A DNA stretch of 64,000 nt from Limosilactobacillus avistercoris (GCF_014836425.1 NZ_JACSQW010000005.1:1-64000); one strand, 5' to 3'. Shown: positions 44,932 through 54,818, counted from the first letter of the stretch. Translations and numbers: made by a program. Notes: generated from the sequence alone by a model not told the origin.

Positions 44932-45595
44932 TTAATAAACTGGTCTTGAAGATCCTTGGGTTGTGGGATCGGCAAAGCCAATACTTTCGTTATTCCACTT
45001 GTTGGGATTTTCAATAATTTTAGTAACAACTTCAGCAACACTCTTTCGGGAAACCGATACCCCCACATATTCTTCACCTTTATGGGTAATCGTATAGTTA
45101 GTATCATTCCGATCATTTAACCAGGCAATCCGGAGCACAGTGTAATCCAATCCAGATTCTTCTACATACCGATCAGAAAGAACTACTGGACTATTATCAT
45201 CAATGTGGCCACCAAAACACATTTTACGGTTGAAATCACCAAAAGCTCCGGGAACTTCATCATAAATTCCAAGAATATTAGAAGAAATCAATCGGTGGAC
45301 ACCTTCATCTTTCATTACCTTAATAATCTTTTGGGTTAGTTTAGCTCCAGCACCATGTTCCACAAAAGAAACGTAGACGATATCCTGAGCATGAATTGCT
45401 GCCTTAAGTGCCTCTTCATTATTAGCATCTCCCTCTACAAGAGTTACTTGTGGATTATTGGTGAGATCACTTAATCGTTGAACATTTCTTAATAATAGAG
45501 TTAGGTGAACTTCTGGATCACCGTTCAGAATATTCTTCTCCACTAATCGGATAATTTTGTCCATTAGCGCCAATGATTGCTACATTCTTAGACAT
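44932..45595 (-). pseudogene. NAD(P)-binding (NmrA/atypical SDR) protein, frameshifted
   Basis: ATG 45595 (AGGAG upstream) starts MSKNVAIIGANGQ, the dinucleotide loop, and is then lost in a run CAAAATT where one extra A shifts the frame. The remaining 200 residues continue in the next frame (IIRLVEKNILN onward, VTLVEGDANN, ISSNILGIYDE, LDYTVLRIAWL) to 44932. The ORF from 45573 lacks the first beta strand and the glycine loop. Confidence 0.8.
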
Positions 45596-45606
45596 CCTGG
45601 TTTCTC

Positions 45607-46469
45607 CTACTTTCGTAATGCTTTTAGACTGGTGCCAAAAATACTTTCAATCGCTGCAGGATCGCGGTGATCAAAGAACTGACTTTCATTCTTATTTAGA
45701 CTGTTCATGGCTTGTATATCTTCATCGTCTAATTGAAAATTGAAAACATCAAAATTTTCTGCAATTCGTTCACGGTGCACTGACTTAGGAATCGCTACAA
45801 TCCCCCGTTGCAAAAGCCAACGTAAAATAACTTGCCCATTACTTTTACCATATTTTTGGCCAATCTTGGCAATCACTTCATTGTTAAAAATATCGTGTTT
45901 GCCTTCAGCAAATGGTGCCCAGGCTTCTGTAATAATCCCTTCCTGTTTACTAAACGCGACATCATTGGTTTGTTGGAACCATGGCGATACTTCAATCTGA
46001 TTAACGGCTGGTTTAACCTTGGCCATTAATTCTAAATTCTTTAATTGATCAGGATAGAAATTAGAAACACCAATTGATTTAATTTTTCCTGCTTGTTGGG
46101 CTTCTTCGAATGCTCGCCAAGTACCAGCAATGTCACCATATGGTTGTGGTGGAGTAAGTACAGGTCGATATAATCTAACCCTAGCTTATTTAAGGACTCA
46201 TCAATTCCTTGTTTAGCTTTTTCATAAGAAAAATGATCAACCCAAAACTTTGAAGTTACAAAAAATTCTGAACGATCAATACCACTTTCACGAATTACTT
46301 TACCAACAGCTGCTTCATTCATATAAACAGCTGCCGTATCAAATAATCGATAACCAACTTGAATTGCATCGCTTACTGCCTGTTTTGCTTGTTCTTGATC
46401 TAAGATTTGGAAAACACCAAAACCCAGTTGAGGCATCCTGTTTCCATCATTTAATGTTACGTATTGCAT
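45607..46469 (-). pseudogene. Aldo/keto reductase, frameshifted
   Basis: N-terminal part from ATG 46469 has FDTAAVYMNE (Asp, Tyr) and VTSKFW (Lys) through LDYIDLYLLHH. Near 46160 a one- or two-base indel shifts the frame; the next frame continues PYGDIAGTWRAFEEAQ, IGVSNFYPDQL, NQIEVSPWFQ, ILRWLLQRGIVAIPKS to the stop at 45607. Otherwise a complete 287-residue AKR. Confidence 0.87.
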
Positions 46470-46504
46470 TGTTTTCCTCCAATTTCGTTCACTTTAGGTT
46501 CAAT

Positions 46505-46969
46505 TTATTGTTTTTCACTTTTGATTTTCTGAAGCCAATTAGCAAAATTATCATGAGCATCATCGAAGTCATCAATAATTTGTAATTGCCCACAACAATT
46601 ATGGAAAAGTTCCATAAATCGTTGTGAATTACCGACACTAGTGTAAAAGGGAGCTACCTTTCCTTTAAAGTTTTGAATATTTTCCATAAACTTCATTACT
46701 GGAGAAGCTACTCCCCAATCCCAGGTAGGACTACCAAGTAAAATCAAATCGTAGTCGTTAATATTTTGGGGCATATTAATCACTGATGGTAAGTGATGCG
46801 TTTTCTTTTGCTTTTCATAAATATCAGCTGTCTCGTACATATCAGAAGAAAAGGTATTAGCAGGAACCTTGATCTCTAACAAATCGCTACTTGGTAACTC
46901 TCGATGAATCTTTTGTGCTAAATATTTAGTTGTTCCTGACCAAGAATAATAGGCCACTAAAATTTTCAT
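46505..46969 (-). CDS. Flavodoxin-family protein
   Basis: 154 aa. FMN phosphate loop VAYYSWSGTTKYLAQ and LLGSPTWDWGVASP second loop. Paralogue of the 5976 gene. It is intact although the neighbouring reductases are broken. Probably an FMN-binding electron carrier or quinone reductase. Confidence 0.85.
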   Translation of the reverse strand: MKILVAYYSWSGTTKYLAQKIHRELPSSDLLEIKVPANTFSSDMYETADIYEKQKKTHHLPSVINMPQNINDYDLILLGSPTWDWGVASPVMKFMENIQNFKGKVAPFYTSVGNSQRFMELFHNCCGQLQIIDDFDDAHDNFANWLQKIKSEKQ

Positions 46970-47060
46970 GTTACTTATCCTTCCTAATAACGATTTTTCA
47001 TAGGTGAACGTAGAATCAACCTCTTTGCGGAGGTGAAATTACGAACTAGTTCTCTCACTC

Positions 47061-47939
47061 TTAATCATTAGCATGAACGTCAAAAGCATTAAGAATAATT
47101 TCACCAGTACCTGGGGCATCTGGATTGTGGGCACCATGTCCTTGATCAAGGTTGCGAATGGCATCCATTTCATCACTAGTCAATTCAAAGTCAAAGATAT
47201 CTAAATTAGACTTAATTCGCTCTTCATGAACCGACTTTGGAAAGACAATAATACCTTCTTGATGTTCAAAACGTAAAATAATTTGACCGACATCTTTACC
47301 ATATTTTTTAGCTAAATTATTTAACAGGGGTTCTGCAAATAATGAATGGTTCCCTTCTCCCAAAGGCGCCCATGCTTCTAAAGTAACGTGATTTTGTGCC
47401 ATAATTTGGCGAAGTTCTTTTTGTTGGAAGTAAGGGTTAAATTCGACTTGGTTTACTGCTGGCATCTTTGTATTAAAAATGCCTTTATCTGCCCACTTTT
47501 GCCAGATCTTAGGTGTCATGTTTGAAACACCGATAGAACGAATCTTCCCTGCTTTCTGAGCTTCAATCATTGCCTACCACGCTTCATCAACTTTACCGTA
47601 TGGTTGGTGAATTAGGTACAAGTCAATGTAGTCTAATCCCAATTTCTTAAGAGTGCGATCAATTGATTTTTTAGCATCTTCGTAAGCATAATCTTGTAAC
47701 CACATCTTAGAAGTGATCCAAATTTGGTTTCGAGGAATACCACTATCACGGACAGCTTTTCCCACTTCTTGTTCGTTAAAGTAAGCTACAGCAGTATCAA
47801 TATGACGATAACCATCCTTTAATGCTTGACTGACTGCTTTATAAGTTGAGCCATCCGCTGGAATTTGAAAAACACCAAAACCAAATGAAGGAATTTCATT
47901 ACCATCGTTTAACTTAAATTTAGGTGCTTTTTCGTTCAT
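47061..47939 (-). pseudogene. Aldo/keto reductase, interrupted by an in-frame stop
   Basis: Both halves are in one frame: DGYRHIDTAVAYFNE and ITSKMW upstream, then PYGKVDEAW, TAG (47571-47573), AMIEAQKAGKIRSIGVSN and FPKSVHEERI downstream. Homologues have Gln at the stop position, so CAG to TAG fits. 292 codons in all. Divergent from a LysR gene. Confidence 0.88.
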
Positions 47940-48081
47940 ATTTCATTTCTCCTTTTTTTCAATTCTTTAATTGATATTGTAGATAGTAATTAGTAGTTTG
48001 AAAATTTACTCTTAAGCAAGCTAGTATACGCTTACCGTATGGTAAAATGATCATAAACAATTAACATTAAGGTGACATACT

Positions 48082-48948
48082 ATGATTGATAATTACTTAC
48101 TTGAGGAATTAGTAGCCTTTGCTAAATACGGTACCCTAGCAAAAGCTGCGGATTACCTTGGTCTCTCTCAACCAGCGGTTACTCGCGGAACAAAAAAGCT
48201 CGAGAATGATCTCGGAATTAAACTATTTAAGCGGGAACCAAACAAAATTATCCTAACCGCTAGCGGAAAGTTTGCAGCTCAGAAAGCTCAGCAAGTTTTA
48301 GATGAAAACCAAAATTTCATTAATGAAGTAAAGAAGTTTGACCAAAGTAACCAAGAAATTAGTCTAGCCTCGGTTGCTCCTGGACCTCTCTTTGTTTTAG
48401 CAAGAAATCGTTTTGTTAATTTAAAAATTGACGACCGGTTCGTTCAAGAAGGACAGATTAAAGACTTATTATTGCAAAATCAATATACCTGCATTGTCTC
48501 TACTAGTCCAATCCAGTATCCACAAATTGATTCAACGTATTTAGGGATGGAAAATTTAACGGTTAATGTAAATGAATTTTCTAATTTGGCTAGTTATCCA
48601 AGTGTTCACTTTAATGATTTAAAGGGGCTAAGCTTTCTGGTATTGACCAATATCGGTATTTGGAAGCAAATTATTCAGAAAAATATTCCTGATGCTAAAT
48701 TTATCTATCAAGCAAGAGAAGAGAATTTTAACGAAATTAAGAATTATTCCGTTTTTCCATTTTTTACAACTAACTTATCTAATGCAAATCCAAATTGGGA
48801 TAAGAAAATGGTTAGTGATCGAATTCCCGTTCCGATCGACGATCAAGCAGCAACTCAAAGCTTTTATCTCAATTACTTGAAACAAAATAAAAAGCGCCTT
48901 GAACCACTAATTGAAGAGTGGCAAGACGCCTGGGAAAAGGTAGATTAA
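48082..48948 (+). CDS. LysR-family transcriptional regulator
   Basis: 288 aa. N-terminal HTH (LVAFAKYGTLAKAADYLGLSQPAVTRGTKKLE) and an effector domain that is more diverged than usual. Divergent from the broken AKR at 47939, across a 142-bp region with a TATACGC-TTACCGTATGG segment; likely its regulator. The regulator is intact while the target is not. It is followed by a dispersed-repeat-like region. Confidence 0.88.
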   Translation: MIDNYLLEELVAFAKYGTLAKAADYLGLSQPAVTRGTKKLENDLGIKLFKREPNKIILTASGKFAAQKAQQVLDENQNFINEVKKFDQSNQEISLASVAPGPLFVLARNRFVNLKIDDRFVQEGQIKDLLLQNQYTCIVSTSPIQYPQIDSTYLGMENLTVNVNEFSNLASYPSVHFNDLKGLSFLVLTNIGIWKQIIQKNIPDAKFIYQAREENFNEIKNYSVFPFFTTNLSNANPNWDKKMVSDRIPVPIDDQAATQSFYLNYLKQNKKRLEPLIEEWQDAWEKVD

Positions 48949-48956
48949 ATCTCATA

Positions 48957-49110
48957 CAAAAATGGGAGTGAGACAGAACTAACTTGCTAGTTCGTTTTCG
49001 AATCCCCGCAAGCACAAAGAGGGCTCTAGTGTTCGGATTTTCCGAACTCTAGAGCCCCTTTGTGTACTGCGCTGTAATATTTTTAACTGTGTAGATAACT
49101 TATGTCACAG
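48957..49110. repeat. Probable dispersed intergenic repeat with strong hairpin
   Basis: The segment begins AATGGGAGTGAGACAGAAC, a sequence type I know as a repeated intergenic element in lactobacilli, and contains CACAAAGAGGGCTCTAG ... CTAGAGCCCCTTTGTG (49015-49064) with the inner arms TTCGGA/TCCGAA. It may also act as a terminator for the LysR gene. Other copies are not in this window. Confidence 0.5.
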
Positions 49111-49135
49111 CTCCATGTCGTTTTAAATATTTTGA

Positions 49136-49675
49136 TTACTTATCTTCGTCTGTTGGTTGAGTAATCATTTCGTAAACATATGATTCTTCTTCAGGACGGT
49201 ATACCCCATGAAGCTCACCAACCTTAGTGAAGCCGTTCTTGGTAATCAAGTGTTGCATGATCTTATTATTTTCGTGAGTATCAATCCGAAGTGATTTAAT
49301 GTCCTTCCGGTTGTTCTTAATGTAATCAATTACACTTTCAAAAAGTTGTGAAGCATAACCGTTACCAGCGTGCTTAGAATGAATGGCAACCCGGTGAATA
49401 ACTTGGTACTTATCAGTGTCTAGTAACCACTTACCATCTAAAGCATCGTAAGAATGGTCTGGGGCGTCAATAATTGCTAATGCACCAACAGTTTGGTCAT
49501 CATCTGATTGAACAAGGTATGCCCAGCCATGTTGAATATCTTCTTTGATGTGTTCTTCGTTCGGGTAATCACCCTGCCATTGATCGATCCCTCGTTCTGC
49601 TAATTGGTTCCGACCATCACGAAGAATATCCATCACTGTATCCAAATCTTCCATGGTAGCTTTACGTAATTGCAT
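49136..49675 (-). CDS. GNAT-family N-acetyltransferase
   Basis: 179 aa. GNAT fold: N-terminal LRKATMEDLDTVMDIL, acetyl-CoA loop region VHRVAIHSKHAGNGYASQLF (close to R/QxxGxG/A as HAGNGYA), and C-terminal NNKIMQHLITKNGFTKVGE. Substrate unknown. Single gene, strong codon bias resembling a well-expressed gene. Confidence 0.88.
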   Translation of the reverse strand: MQLRKATMEDLDTVMDILRDGRNQLAERGIDQWQGDYPNEEHIKEDIQHGWAYLVQSDDDQTVGALAIIDAPDHSYDALDGKWLLDTDKYQVIHRVAIHSKHAGNGYASQLFESVIDYIKNNRKDIKSLRIDTHENNKIMQHLITKNGFTKVGELHGVYRPEEESYVYEMITQPTDEDK

Positions 49676-49848
49676 TCGTATTACCTTCCCTTTCGTTAAT
49701 TGATCATTTACTTTTAACTAATTAACAACCATATAAATTTACCATATTGATAATGATAGGTGCAAGCTAAAAGTTTCTCCTAGTGTTATCCTACCGCATA
49801 ATTCACTTTCATGTTAAATTAAAGATATTATTATGTAAGGAGGAGCCG

Positions 49849-50490
49849 ATGAAACTTACAATTCGAGAGTTATACGATAAAATGTTACAAAACATGGGGA
49901 GTCCTGGTTGGTGGCCTGCCGAATCAAAGGCAGAAATTATTGTTGGTGCAGTCATGATTCAAAGTACTAATTGGCAGAACGCTGACAAAGCAGTTGCCAA
50001 CTTTCGCCAACTAACTAATTTCAATCCCGATCGAATCCTTCAGCTGTCTACTGAAGAGCTTCAAGCAATTGTTCGACCAGCTGGCTTTTACAAGAATAAG
50101 AGTCGTGCAGTTAAAGCTATTTTTAGTTGGTTATCTAAATATAATTATGACTATTCACGAATTTGCCAATCTTTTGGAGCAAGTTTGCGTAAAGAATTGC
50201 TGAAGCTTCACGGAGTTGGTGATGAAACGGCAGATGTTCTTCTTACTTATATTTTTGAGTTACCAACATTTATTAGTGATAAATATGCCCGAATACTCTT
50301 TACCCAGCTAGGAGTTCCCGGGCTTACCGACTATCAAAGTCTCGCAAAACGAGTGAAACTGCCGGAGAATTTTACTAATGAAGAAGCTCAAGACTTTCAT
50401 GGCCTCATTGATGAATTTGGGAAAGTCTACTTTCACCCGCTCACAAAATTTCAAGAGAGTTTTCTTGCCGGAGATCAACTAATCTTATAA
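49849..50490 (+). CDS. HhH-GPD DNA glycosylase (endonuclease III-like)
   Basis: 213 aa from ATG 49849 (AAGGAGGAG upstream). The helix-hairpin-helix LLKLHGVGDETADVLL is followed by the Asp-bearing FISDKYARIL. Endonuclease III has Lys at the position of Glu here (GVGDET versus GVGRKT), so AP lyase activity is unlikely, and the C-terminal iron-sulfur Cys cluster is absent. Likely a monofunctional base-excision glycosylase, perhaps for alkylated bases. Confidence 0.87.
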   Translation: MKLTIRELYDKMLQNMGSPGWWPAESKAEIIVGAVMIQSTNWQNADKAVANFRQLTNFNPDRILQLSTEELQAIVRPAGFYKNKSRAVKAIFSWLSKYNYDYSRICQSFGASLRKELLKLHGVGDETADVLLTYIFELPTFISDKYARILFTQLGVPGLTDYQSLAKRVKLPENFTNEEAQDFHGLIDEFGKVYFHPLTKFQESFLAGDQLIL

Positions 50491-50559
50491 TTGTACCTTT
50501 TTCTGAAGTATTTACACTTCAGAAGTTTTCAAAAAATATTCGAAAGGAATTTTTATTCG

Positions 50560-51216
50560 ATGAATCAAGAACAACAGTTAATGGCTGTTAAACAATTTTC
50601 AATTAAAAAGCTTGCCAGAGATCGGACTGGTCACGGAATGGATCACATAAACCGGGTCGTTAAAAATGCTGCCCGAATTGCAAATGGTGAAGACTATGAT
50701 CCGTTTTTACCCCAAGTAGCTGCATACCTTCATGACACAGTTGATGAAAAAATTGTTAATAGCGTAGAAAAGGCTCAAGATGAAGTACAGTCATTTCTTC
50801 GTCAAATTGAATTGACCGATGAGCAGGTTAGTACTGTAATGGAAACAATTAAAAATATTTCTTTTGCTCATACTCTAGAAAAACAACAGATATCCCTTAG
50901 TGTAACTGCCCAGATCGTTCGTGACGCCGACTGGTTAGATGCAATTGGTGCAATTGGAATTACTCGGGCAATCTATTATGGAGGCGCCCATGGTGAAGTT
51001 ATTTATGATCCCAAGATTAAACCCCGGAAGAAAATGAATAAGCAAGAATACCGAAACCTAGATGATGAAACGATCATCAATCACTTTGACGAAAAACTTC
51101 TTGGGTTGAAAGATAAACTTTTTACCCCAACTGCAAAGGAGATTGCAGAACACCGCCAACAAGTAATGCTCGATTTCCTTGATGAGTTCCATCAGGAATG
51201 GAATGCAGAAGCCTAA
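50560..51216 (+). CDS. HD-domain phosphohydrolase
   Basis: 218 aa from ATG 50560 (GAAAGGA about 11 nt upstream). The metal-binding set is H in GHGMDHINRV, HD in AAYLHDTVD, and D in RDADWLDAIGA. Related to YedJ/YpgQ-type nucleotide hydrolases. Follows the glycosylase by 69 nt and may share its transcript. Confidence 0.87.
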   Translation: MNQEQQLMAVKQFSIKKLARDRTGHGMDHINRVVKNAARIANGEDYDPFLPQVAAYLHDTVDEKIVNSVEKAQDEVQSFLRQIELTDEQVSTVMETIKNISFAHTLEKQQISLSVTAQIVRDADWLDAIGAIGITRAIYYGGAHGEVIYDPKIKPRKKMNKQEYRNLDDETIINHFDEKLLGLKDKLFTPTAKEIAEHRQQVMLDFLDEFHQEWNAEA

Positions 51217-51231
51217 TTATTAAATATGTAC

Positions 51232-51269
51232 AAAAAAGAGTCTGGGAATGACTTTCCAGACTCTTTTTA
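51232..51269. terminator. Bidirectional terminator
   Basis: AAAAAAGAGTCTGG and CCAGACTCTTTTT around GAATGACTTT. Confidence 0.85.
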
Positions 51270-51277
51270 TACGTAAT

Positions 51278-51916
51278 TTATTTTTGATCGTCATGATCCT
51301 TTTTCCGGTGCTTATTCATGTCGATAATCACTGAATCATTTGAGGGATTATGACTATCATCGGGGCTGCTTACTTTTGGTAACCACTTTTTATTAATATA
51401 TAACATAAAAATACCAATTGGTGGAACCAGTAAGGCATAACAGAGTCCCGTTAATAATGACGTTGGTAATGCTAAGCGAGCAATTTCAAACATTCCGTTA
51501 CTGCTTCCTGTGAATCGCCACCCTACAATTAGATAGGCGATTTCCAGTAAAATAAGAATAATTAAACCACTACCAATACCAATCGTGATCATCTGCTGGT
51601 GGCGTAATTCTTGAGACCTTGCTTGTTGCCACCTAACTACCCAACCGCTAAAGAGGGTTGTCAGAGCGGTAACTACAACAGTGAGCCAATAACTTTGACC
51701 AAAAGCTAATAAAATCAACTGCGAAATTATTACTAGTAATGCCGAATTTAGCATCCCAAATATTGGAATGACAGTGACCGCTAATAAAGCTGTGAGTGGA
51801 GCAATAATTGTTCCACTTGGCAAAACACCACGTAAGTCAAGTGGTGACAACAGGCAAATCACTAATAAAATCACGAACCATGTAACAATATGAAATAAGC
51901 GAATCTTTTTCATCAT
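51278..51916 (-). CDS. Multi-pass membrane protein of unknown function
   Basis: 212 aa; about five or six helices (residues 8-30, 35-75, 80-95, 110-130, 150-175) and a charged cytoplasmic tail of 35 residues rich in Asp, Ser, Lys and His. Its start overlaps the end of degV by 4 nt. The layout recalls small ECF-type substrate components, but no motif supports this. Confidence 0.7.
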   Translation of the reverse strand: MMKKIRLFHIVTWFVILLVICLLSPLDLRGVLPSGTIIAPLTALLAVTVIPIFGMLNSALLVIISQLILLAFGQSYWLTVVVTALTTLFSGWVVRWQQARSQELRHQQMITIGIGSGLIILILLEIAYLIVGWRFTGSSNGMFEIARLALPTSLLTGLCYALLVPPIGIFMLYINKKWLPKVSSPDDSHNPSNDSVIIDMNKHRKKDHDDQK

Positions 51917-52791
51917 GCTAAAGGCTTCTTTTCTGTATCTTGTAACCAGGCAAGTGCTAAAGCTCCTTGTCCTAAGTGAACTCCAATTACAGGACCAAAG
52001 TATGATAATTCAAACTTAATATCAGGATGTTCCTCTTGGAGTTTATTCATCCATTTTTCCCCTGCTTCTTTATCGTTAGCGTGCAGAACGATCGCCCGTA
52101 CCGGATAGTCCAACTTTTCAATTGATTCATTAAAGAGTTGTTCACAACGCGCCTTAGCCTTCTTCATCGACCGGACCTTCTCAAAGGCTTCAATATCATG
52201 ATTAGGGTTATCAAATGAAAGGAGTGGCTTGATCCTTAAAATTGAACCAACAAAGGCTGAAGCGTTAGAAAGTCTTCCACCACGTACCAGGTTTTGTAAA
52301 TCATCAACGACAAAGACGTCGCGAAAAGTACTCCGCAATTCCGTCAATTTTTTAACAATTTCATCAATATCCGCACCCTGCTTAGCCAACTTAGCAGCTT
52401 CAATTGCAAGATATCCCATCAATTTAACTGTAATTCCGGAATCAAATGGCACAATCTTGATTGTATCCTTCATTTGTTCAGAAAGTTGGGTAATATTGTT
52501 GAGAAATCCTGAAATTGTCTTTGCAAGATGGATACTAATTACAGCATCATAGCCTTCATCCGCAAGCTTCTGATAAAGTTCCATCATTTCACCAATTGAA
52601 GGTTGAGATGTGCTGGGGAAGGTACTGGCAGTCTTTAACTGCTTATAGAACTCCTCAGTAGTGATATTAACACCCTCACGGTAAGTTTTACCGTTAAGGG
52701 TAAACGGAATTGGTACCACATGAATATTATTGGCTGCGATCTCTTCTTGAGTAAGATAGCAGGTACTGTCAGTCACAACAGCTATTTTCAT
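51913..52791 (-). CDS. DegV-family fatty-acid-binding protein
   Basis: 292 aa from ATG 52791 (GGAGG, 8-nt spacing). VVTDSTCYLT at the start, TSQPSIGEM, and the ISGFLNN Thr-Ser lipid-head region are typical. DegV/FakB proteins present fatty acids to FakA kinase; whether this paralogue is a FakB is not clear. Coupled with the downstream membrane-protein gene. Confidence 0.9.
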   Translation of the reverse strand: MKIAVVTDSTCYLTQEEIAANNIHVVPIPFTLNGKTYREGVNITTEEFYKQLKTASTFPSTSQPSIGEMMELYQKLADEGYDAVISIHLAKTISGFLNNITQLSEQMKDTIKIVPFDSGITVKLMGYLAIEAAKLAKQGADIDEIVKKLTELRSTFRDVFVVDDLQNLVRGGRLSNASAFVGSILRIKPLLSFDNPNHDIEAFEKVRSMKKAKARCEQLFNESIEKLDYPVRAIVLHANDKEAGEKWMNKLQEEHPDIKFELSYFGPVIGVHLGQGALALAWLQDTEKKPLA

Positions 52792-52998
52792 TAATACTAC
52801 CTCCATTAGAATGTTGTTATTTGATAATTAAAGAACAATTGCATAGTAAAGGTATTTTAACAACATCGTAATAGATATAGAATACCACATCAATGTACAG
52901 AAACCAACAATCCTGATTCTTTGAATTGTCTATTTTCCGAAACAAACGGTATAATAGTAATCGCTATGCAAAACGTTAAAATGAGGAGGAAATAGATA

Positions 52999-54687
52999 AT
53001 GGCATTTGATGGTTTCTTTACCCACGCAATCGTCCATGAACTTAATGAAACTCTTGCAACTGGACGAGTTGCTAAAGTTAATCAACCCTACCCTGCAGAA
53101 TTAATTATGACCATTCGGGCACACCGTCATAATTATTCCCTGCTTCTTTCTACTAACCCAACATATCCTAGAATGCAAATTACTAAAATTGCCTACCAAA
53201 ACCCTGCAGTTCCAAGTAATTTTGCCATGACAATGCGTAAATATTTAGAAGGAGCAATTCTCGAATCGATTGAACAAGTTGATAATGACCGGATTATTAA
53301 AATGAGCTTTAATACTCGAGATGAACTTGGTGATCGGCAACGACTTGTCCTAATCACAGAAATAATGGCTCGTCATAGTAATATTTCACTAGTTAATGAG
53401 AAAACGGGTAAGATTATCGATACGATAAAACACGTTGGCTCTGACCAAAATCGTGTTCGTCTCTTGCTTCCTGGTGCTACTTTTATTATGCCACCAAAAC
53501 AGGACAAGATTAATCCATACCTCCCTAACCAAATTTATACAGACTTAATGCGGGAGAAATTAAGTGAAGATGATTTAGCTAAACAGTTACAACGCAGCTA
53601 TCAAGGTTTAGGGAAACAGTCTGCCCAAGAACTAGCACGTGAACTACAAGCTAGTTCAGACTTACCAACTACTTACCATACCTTCCTTAAGCATTTTGAA
53701 AATCCTGATCCCGTAATCTATGACGATAATAACGGGAAGCAACAATTTGCCGCCTTTGCACCAAGCAATATTAAGGAAGAACAAATTACCCATTATGATA
53801 CCCTTTCAGTAATGCTGGATGCTTTTTATGCCCAAAAAGCTGAACGGGATCGCTCAAGAGAATTAGCAGGACAAGTTCTCCGTGTTCTTCATACTGAACT
53901 AAAAAAAGATCGGCGAAAGGTTAAGAAACTAAACCAACAACTAGCAGATGCGGCTAAAGCTGATTATTACCGGATTCGTGGTGAAATTTTAACCACCTAT
54001 TTAGGAAAGCTAACTCACGGGATGACTGAAATCACCCTCCCAAACTTCTACGATGATAATAAGCCGCTAAAAATTAATCTTGATCCTGAACTATCTCCTT
54101 CAAGAAATGCCCAGAAGTACTTTACAAAGTATGACAAGTTAAAGACTTCGGTTAGTTATGTTAAGGAGCAATTAAAGTTAACTAACGACGAAATTGACTA
54201 CCTTACTAATATCGAAAGCCAAATTGATCTTGCTTCACCCGCTGATATCCAAGAAATTCGTTTAGAGCTTCAGCAGCAAGGTTACTTGAAGCAAAAGCGA
54301 CAAAAGAGTAAAAAACGGCGGAAAGTTCGGGTAAGTAAGCCCGAAGAATTCCATACTAGCAACGGAACCACGGTCCTTGTTGGAAAAAATAACCTCCAAA
54401 ATGATCGCCTGAGTTTCAAGATTGCGAACAAAAATGATATCTGGCTACACGTTAAGGATATTCCTGGCTCTCACGTTATCATTCGAGATAGTAATCCAGA
54501 TGACCAAACCCTCCTTGAAGCAGCACAGCTAGCTGCCTACTTCTCAAAAGGGCGGGATTCAGATAACGTTCCTGTAGACTATCTTCCTGCAAAACGACTT
54601 CATAAACCAAATGGTGCCAAGCCTGGTTTCGTTACCTTTACGGGGCAGAAGACATTATATGTGACACCACATAAGCTTGATAAATAA
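52999..54687 (+). CDS. rqcH: Rqc2/RqcH homologue (NFACT family)
   Basis: 562 aa. NFACT-N domain (FDGFFTHAIVHELN ... residues 1-180), HhH and coiled-coil region (about 290-435), and NFACT-R domain (VLVGKNNLQNDRLSFKIANKNDIWLHVKDIPGSHVII, read in two pieces). Bacterial RqcH binds stalled 50S-peptidyl-tRNA and adds C-terminal Ala tails. GAGGAGG precedes the ATG. In Gram-positives it was named fibronectin-binding protein A. Single gene. Confidence 0.92.
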   Translation: MAFDGFFTHAIVHELNETLATGRVAKVNQPYPAELIMTIRAHRHNYSLLLSTNPTYPRMQITKIAYQNPAVPSNFAMTMRKYLEGAILESIEQVDNDRIIKMSFNTRDELGDRQRLVLITEIMARHSNISLVNEKTGKIIDTIKHVGSDQNRVRLLLPGATFIMPPKQDKINPYLPNQIYTDLMREKLSEDDLAKQLQRSYQGLGKQSAQELARELQASSDLPTTYHTFLKHFENPDPVIYDDNNGKQQFAAFAPSNIKEEQITHYDTLSVMLDAFYAQKAERDRSRELAGQVLRVLHTELKKDRRKVKKLNQQLADAAKADYYRIRGEILTTYLGKLTHGMTEITLPNFYDDNKPLKINLDPELSPSRNAQKYFTKYDKLKTSVSYVKEQLKLTNDEIDYLTNIESQIDLASPADIQEIRLELQQQGYLKQKRQKSKKRRKVRVSKPEEFHTSNGTTVLVGKNNLQNDRLSFKIANKNDIWLHVKDIPGSHVIIRDSNPDDQTLLEAAQLAAYFSKGRDSDNVPVDYLPAKRLHKPNGAKPGFVTFTGQKTLYVTPHKLDK

Positions 54688-54702
54688 CTATTAGGATCTT
54701 CA

Positions 54703-54729
54703 TTGACAAAAAAAATTAGCTAGTAGAAT
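54703..54729 (+). promoter_or_regulatory. Promoter of the abiF-associated RNA
   Basis: Consensus -35 TTGACA (54703-54708) and a -10 at TAGAAT (54724-54729, spacer 15) or AATAAT (54727-54732, spacer 18). Initiation is expected near 54736-54740. Confidence 0.65.
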
Positions 54730-54735
54730 AATGGT

Positions 54736-54818
54736 ATGGAAGAGCGATAGATACCCTACGGGGCCTATTACGGAGAACAAACCTTCATTCTACTAGTTGA
54801 ATGGAGATTTTTCTTTTT
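54736..54818 (+). ncRNA. Structured RNA upstream of abiF (abiF-RNA-like)
   Basis: About 80 nt between a promoter and the TTG of the Abi gene. It contains the hairpin CGATAG-ATACCC-TAC-GGGG-CCTATTACG (54744-54771) and ends with a terminator stem CTTCATTC/GAATGGAG followed by ATTTTTCTTTTT. An outer inverted repeat CTAGTAGAAT/ATTCTACTAG (54720-54729 and 54787-54796) also exists. Known abiF loci carry a conserved RNA here; sequence identity to that family was not tested. Confidence 0.65.
54783..54818 (+). terminator. Terminator of the abiF-associated RNA, masking the abiF ribosome site
   Basis: CTTCATTC (54783-54790), 8-nt loop, GAATGGAG (54799-54806), then ATTTTTCTTTTT. The 3' arm contains the GGAG that serves the TTG start at 54817, so the hairpin both terminates and hides it. 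Confidence 0.6.

Noticed and set aside
54720..54796. CTAGTAGAAT / ATTCTACTAG inverted repeat as the closing stem of the abiF RNA
   Set aside because: The 5' arm overlaps the -10 region, so it is probably not in the transcript; it may instead be an operator. Kept only as a note.
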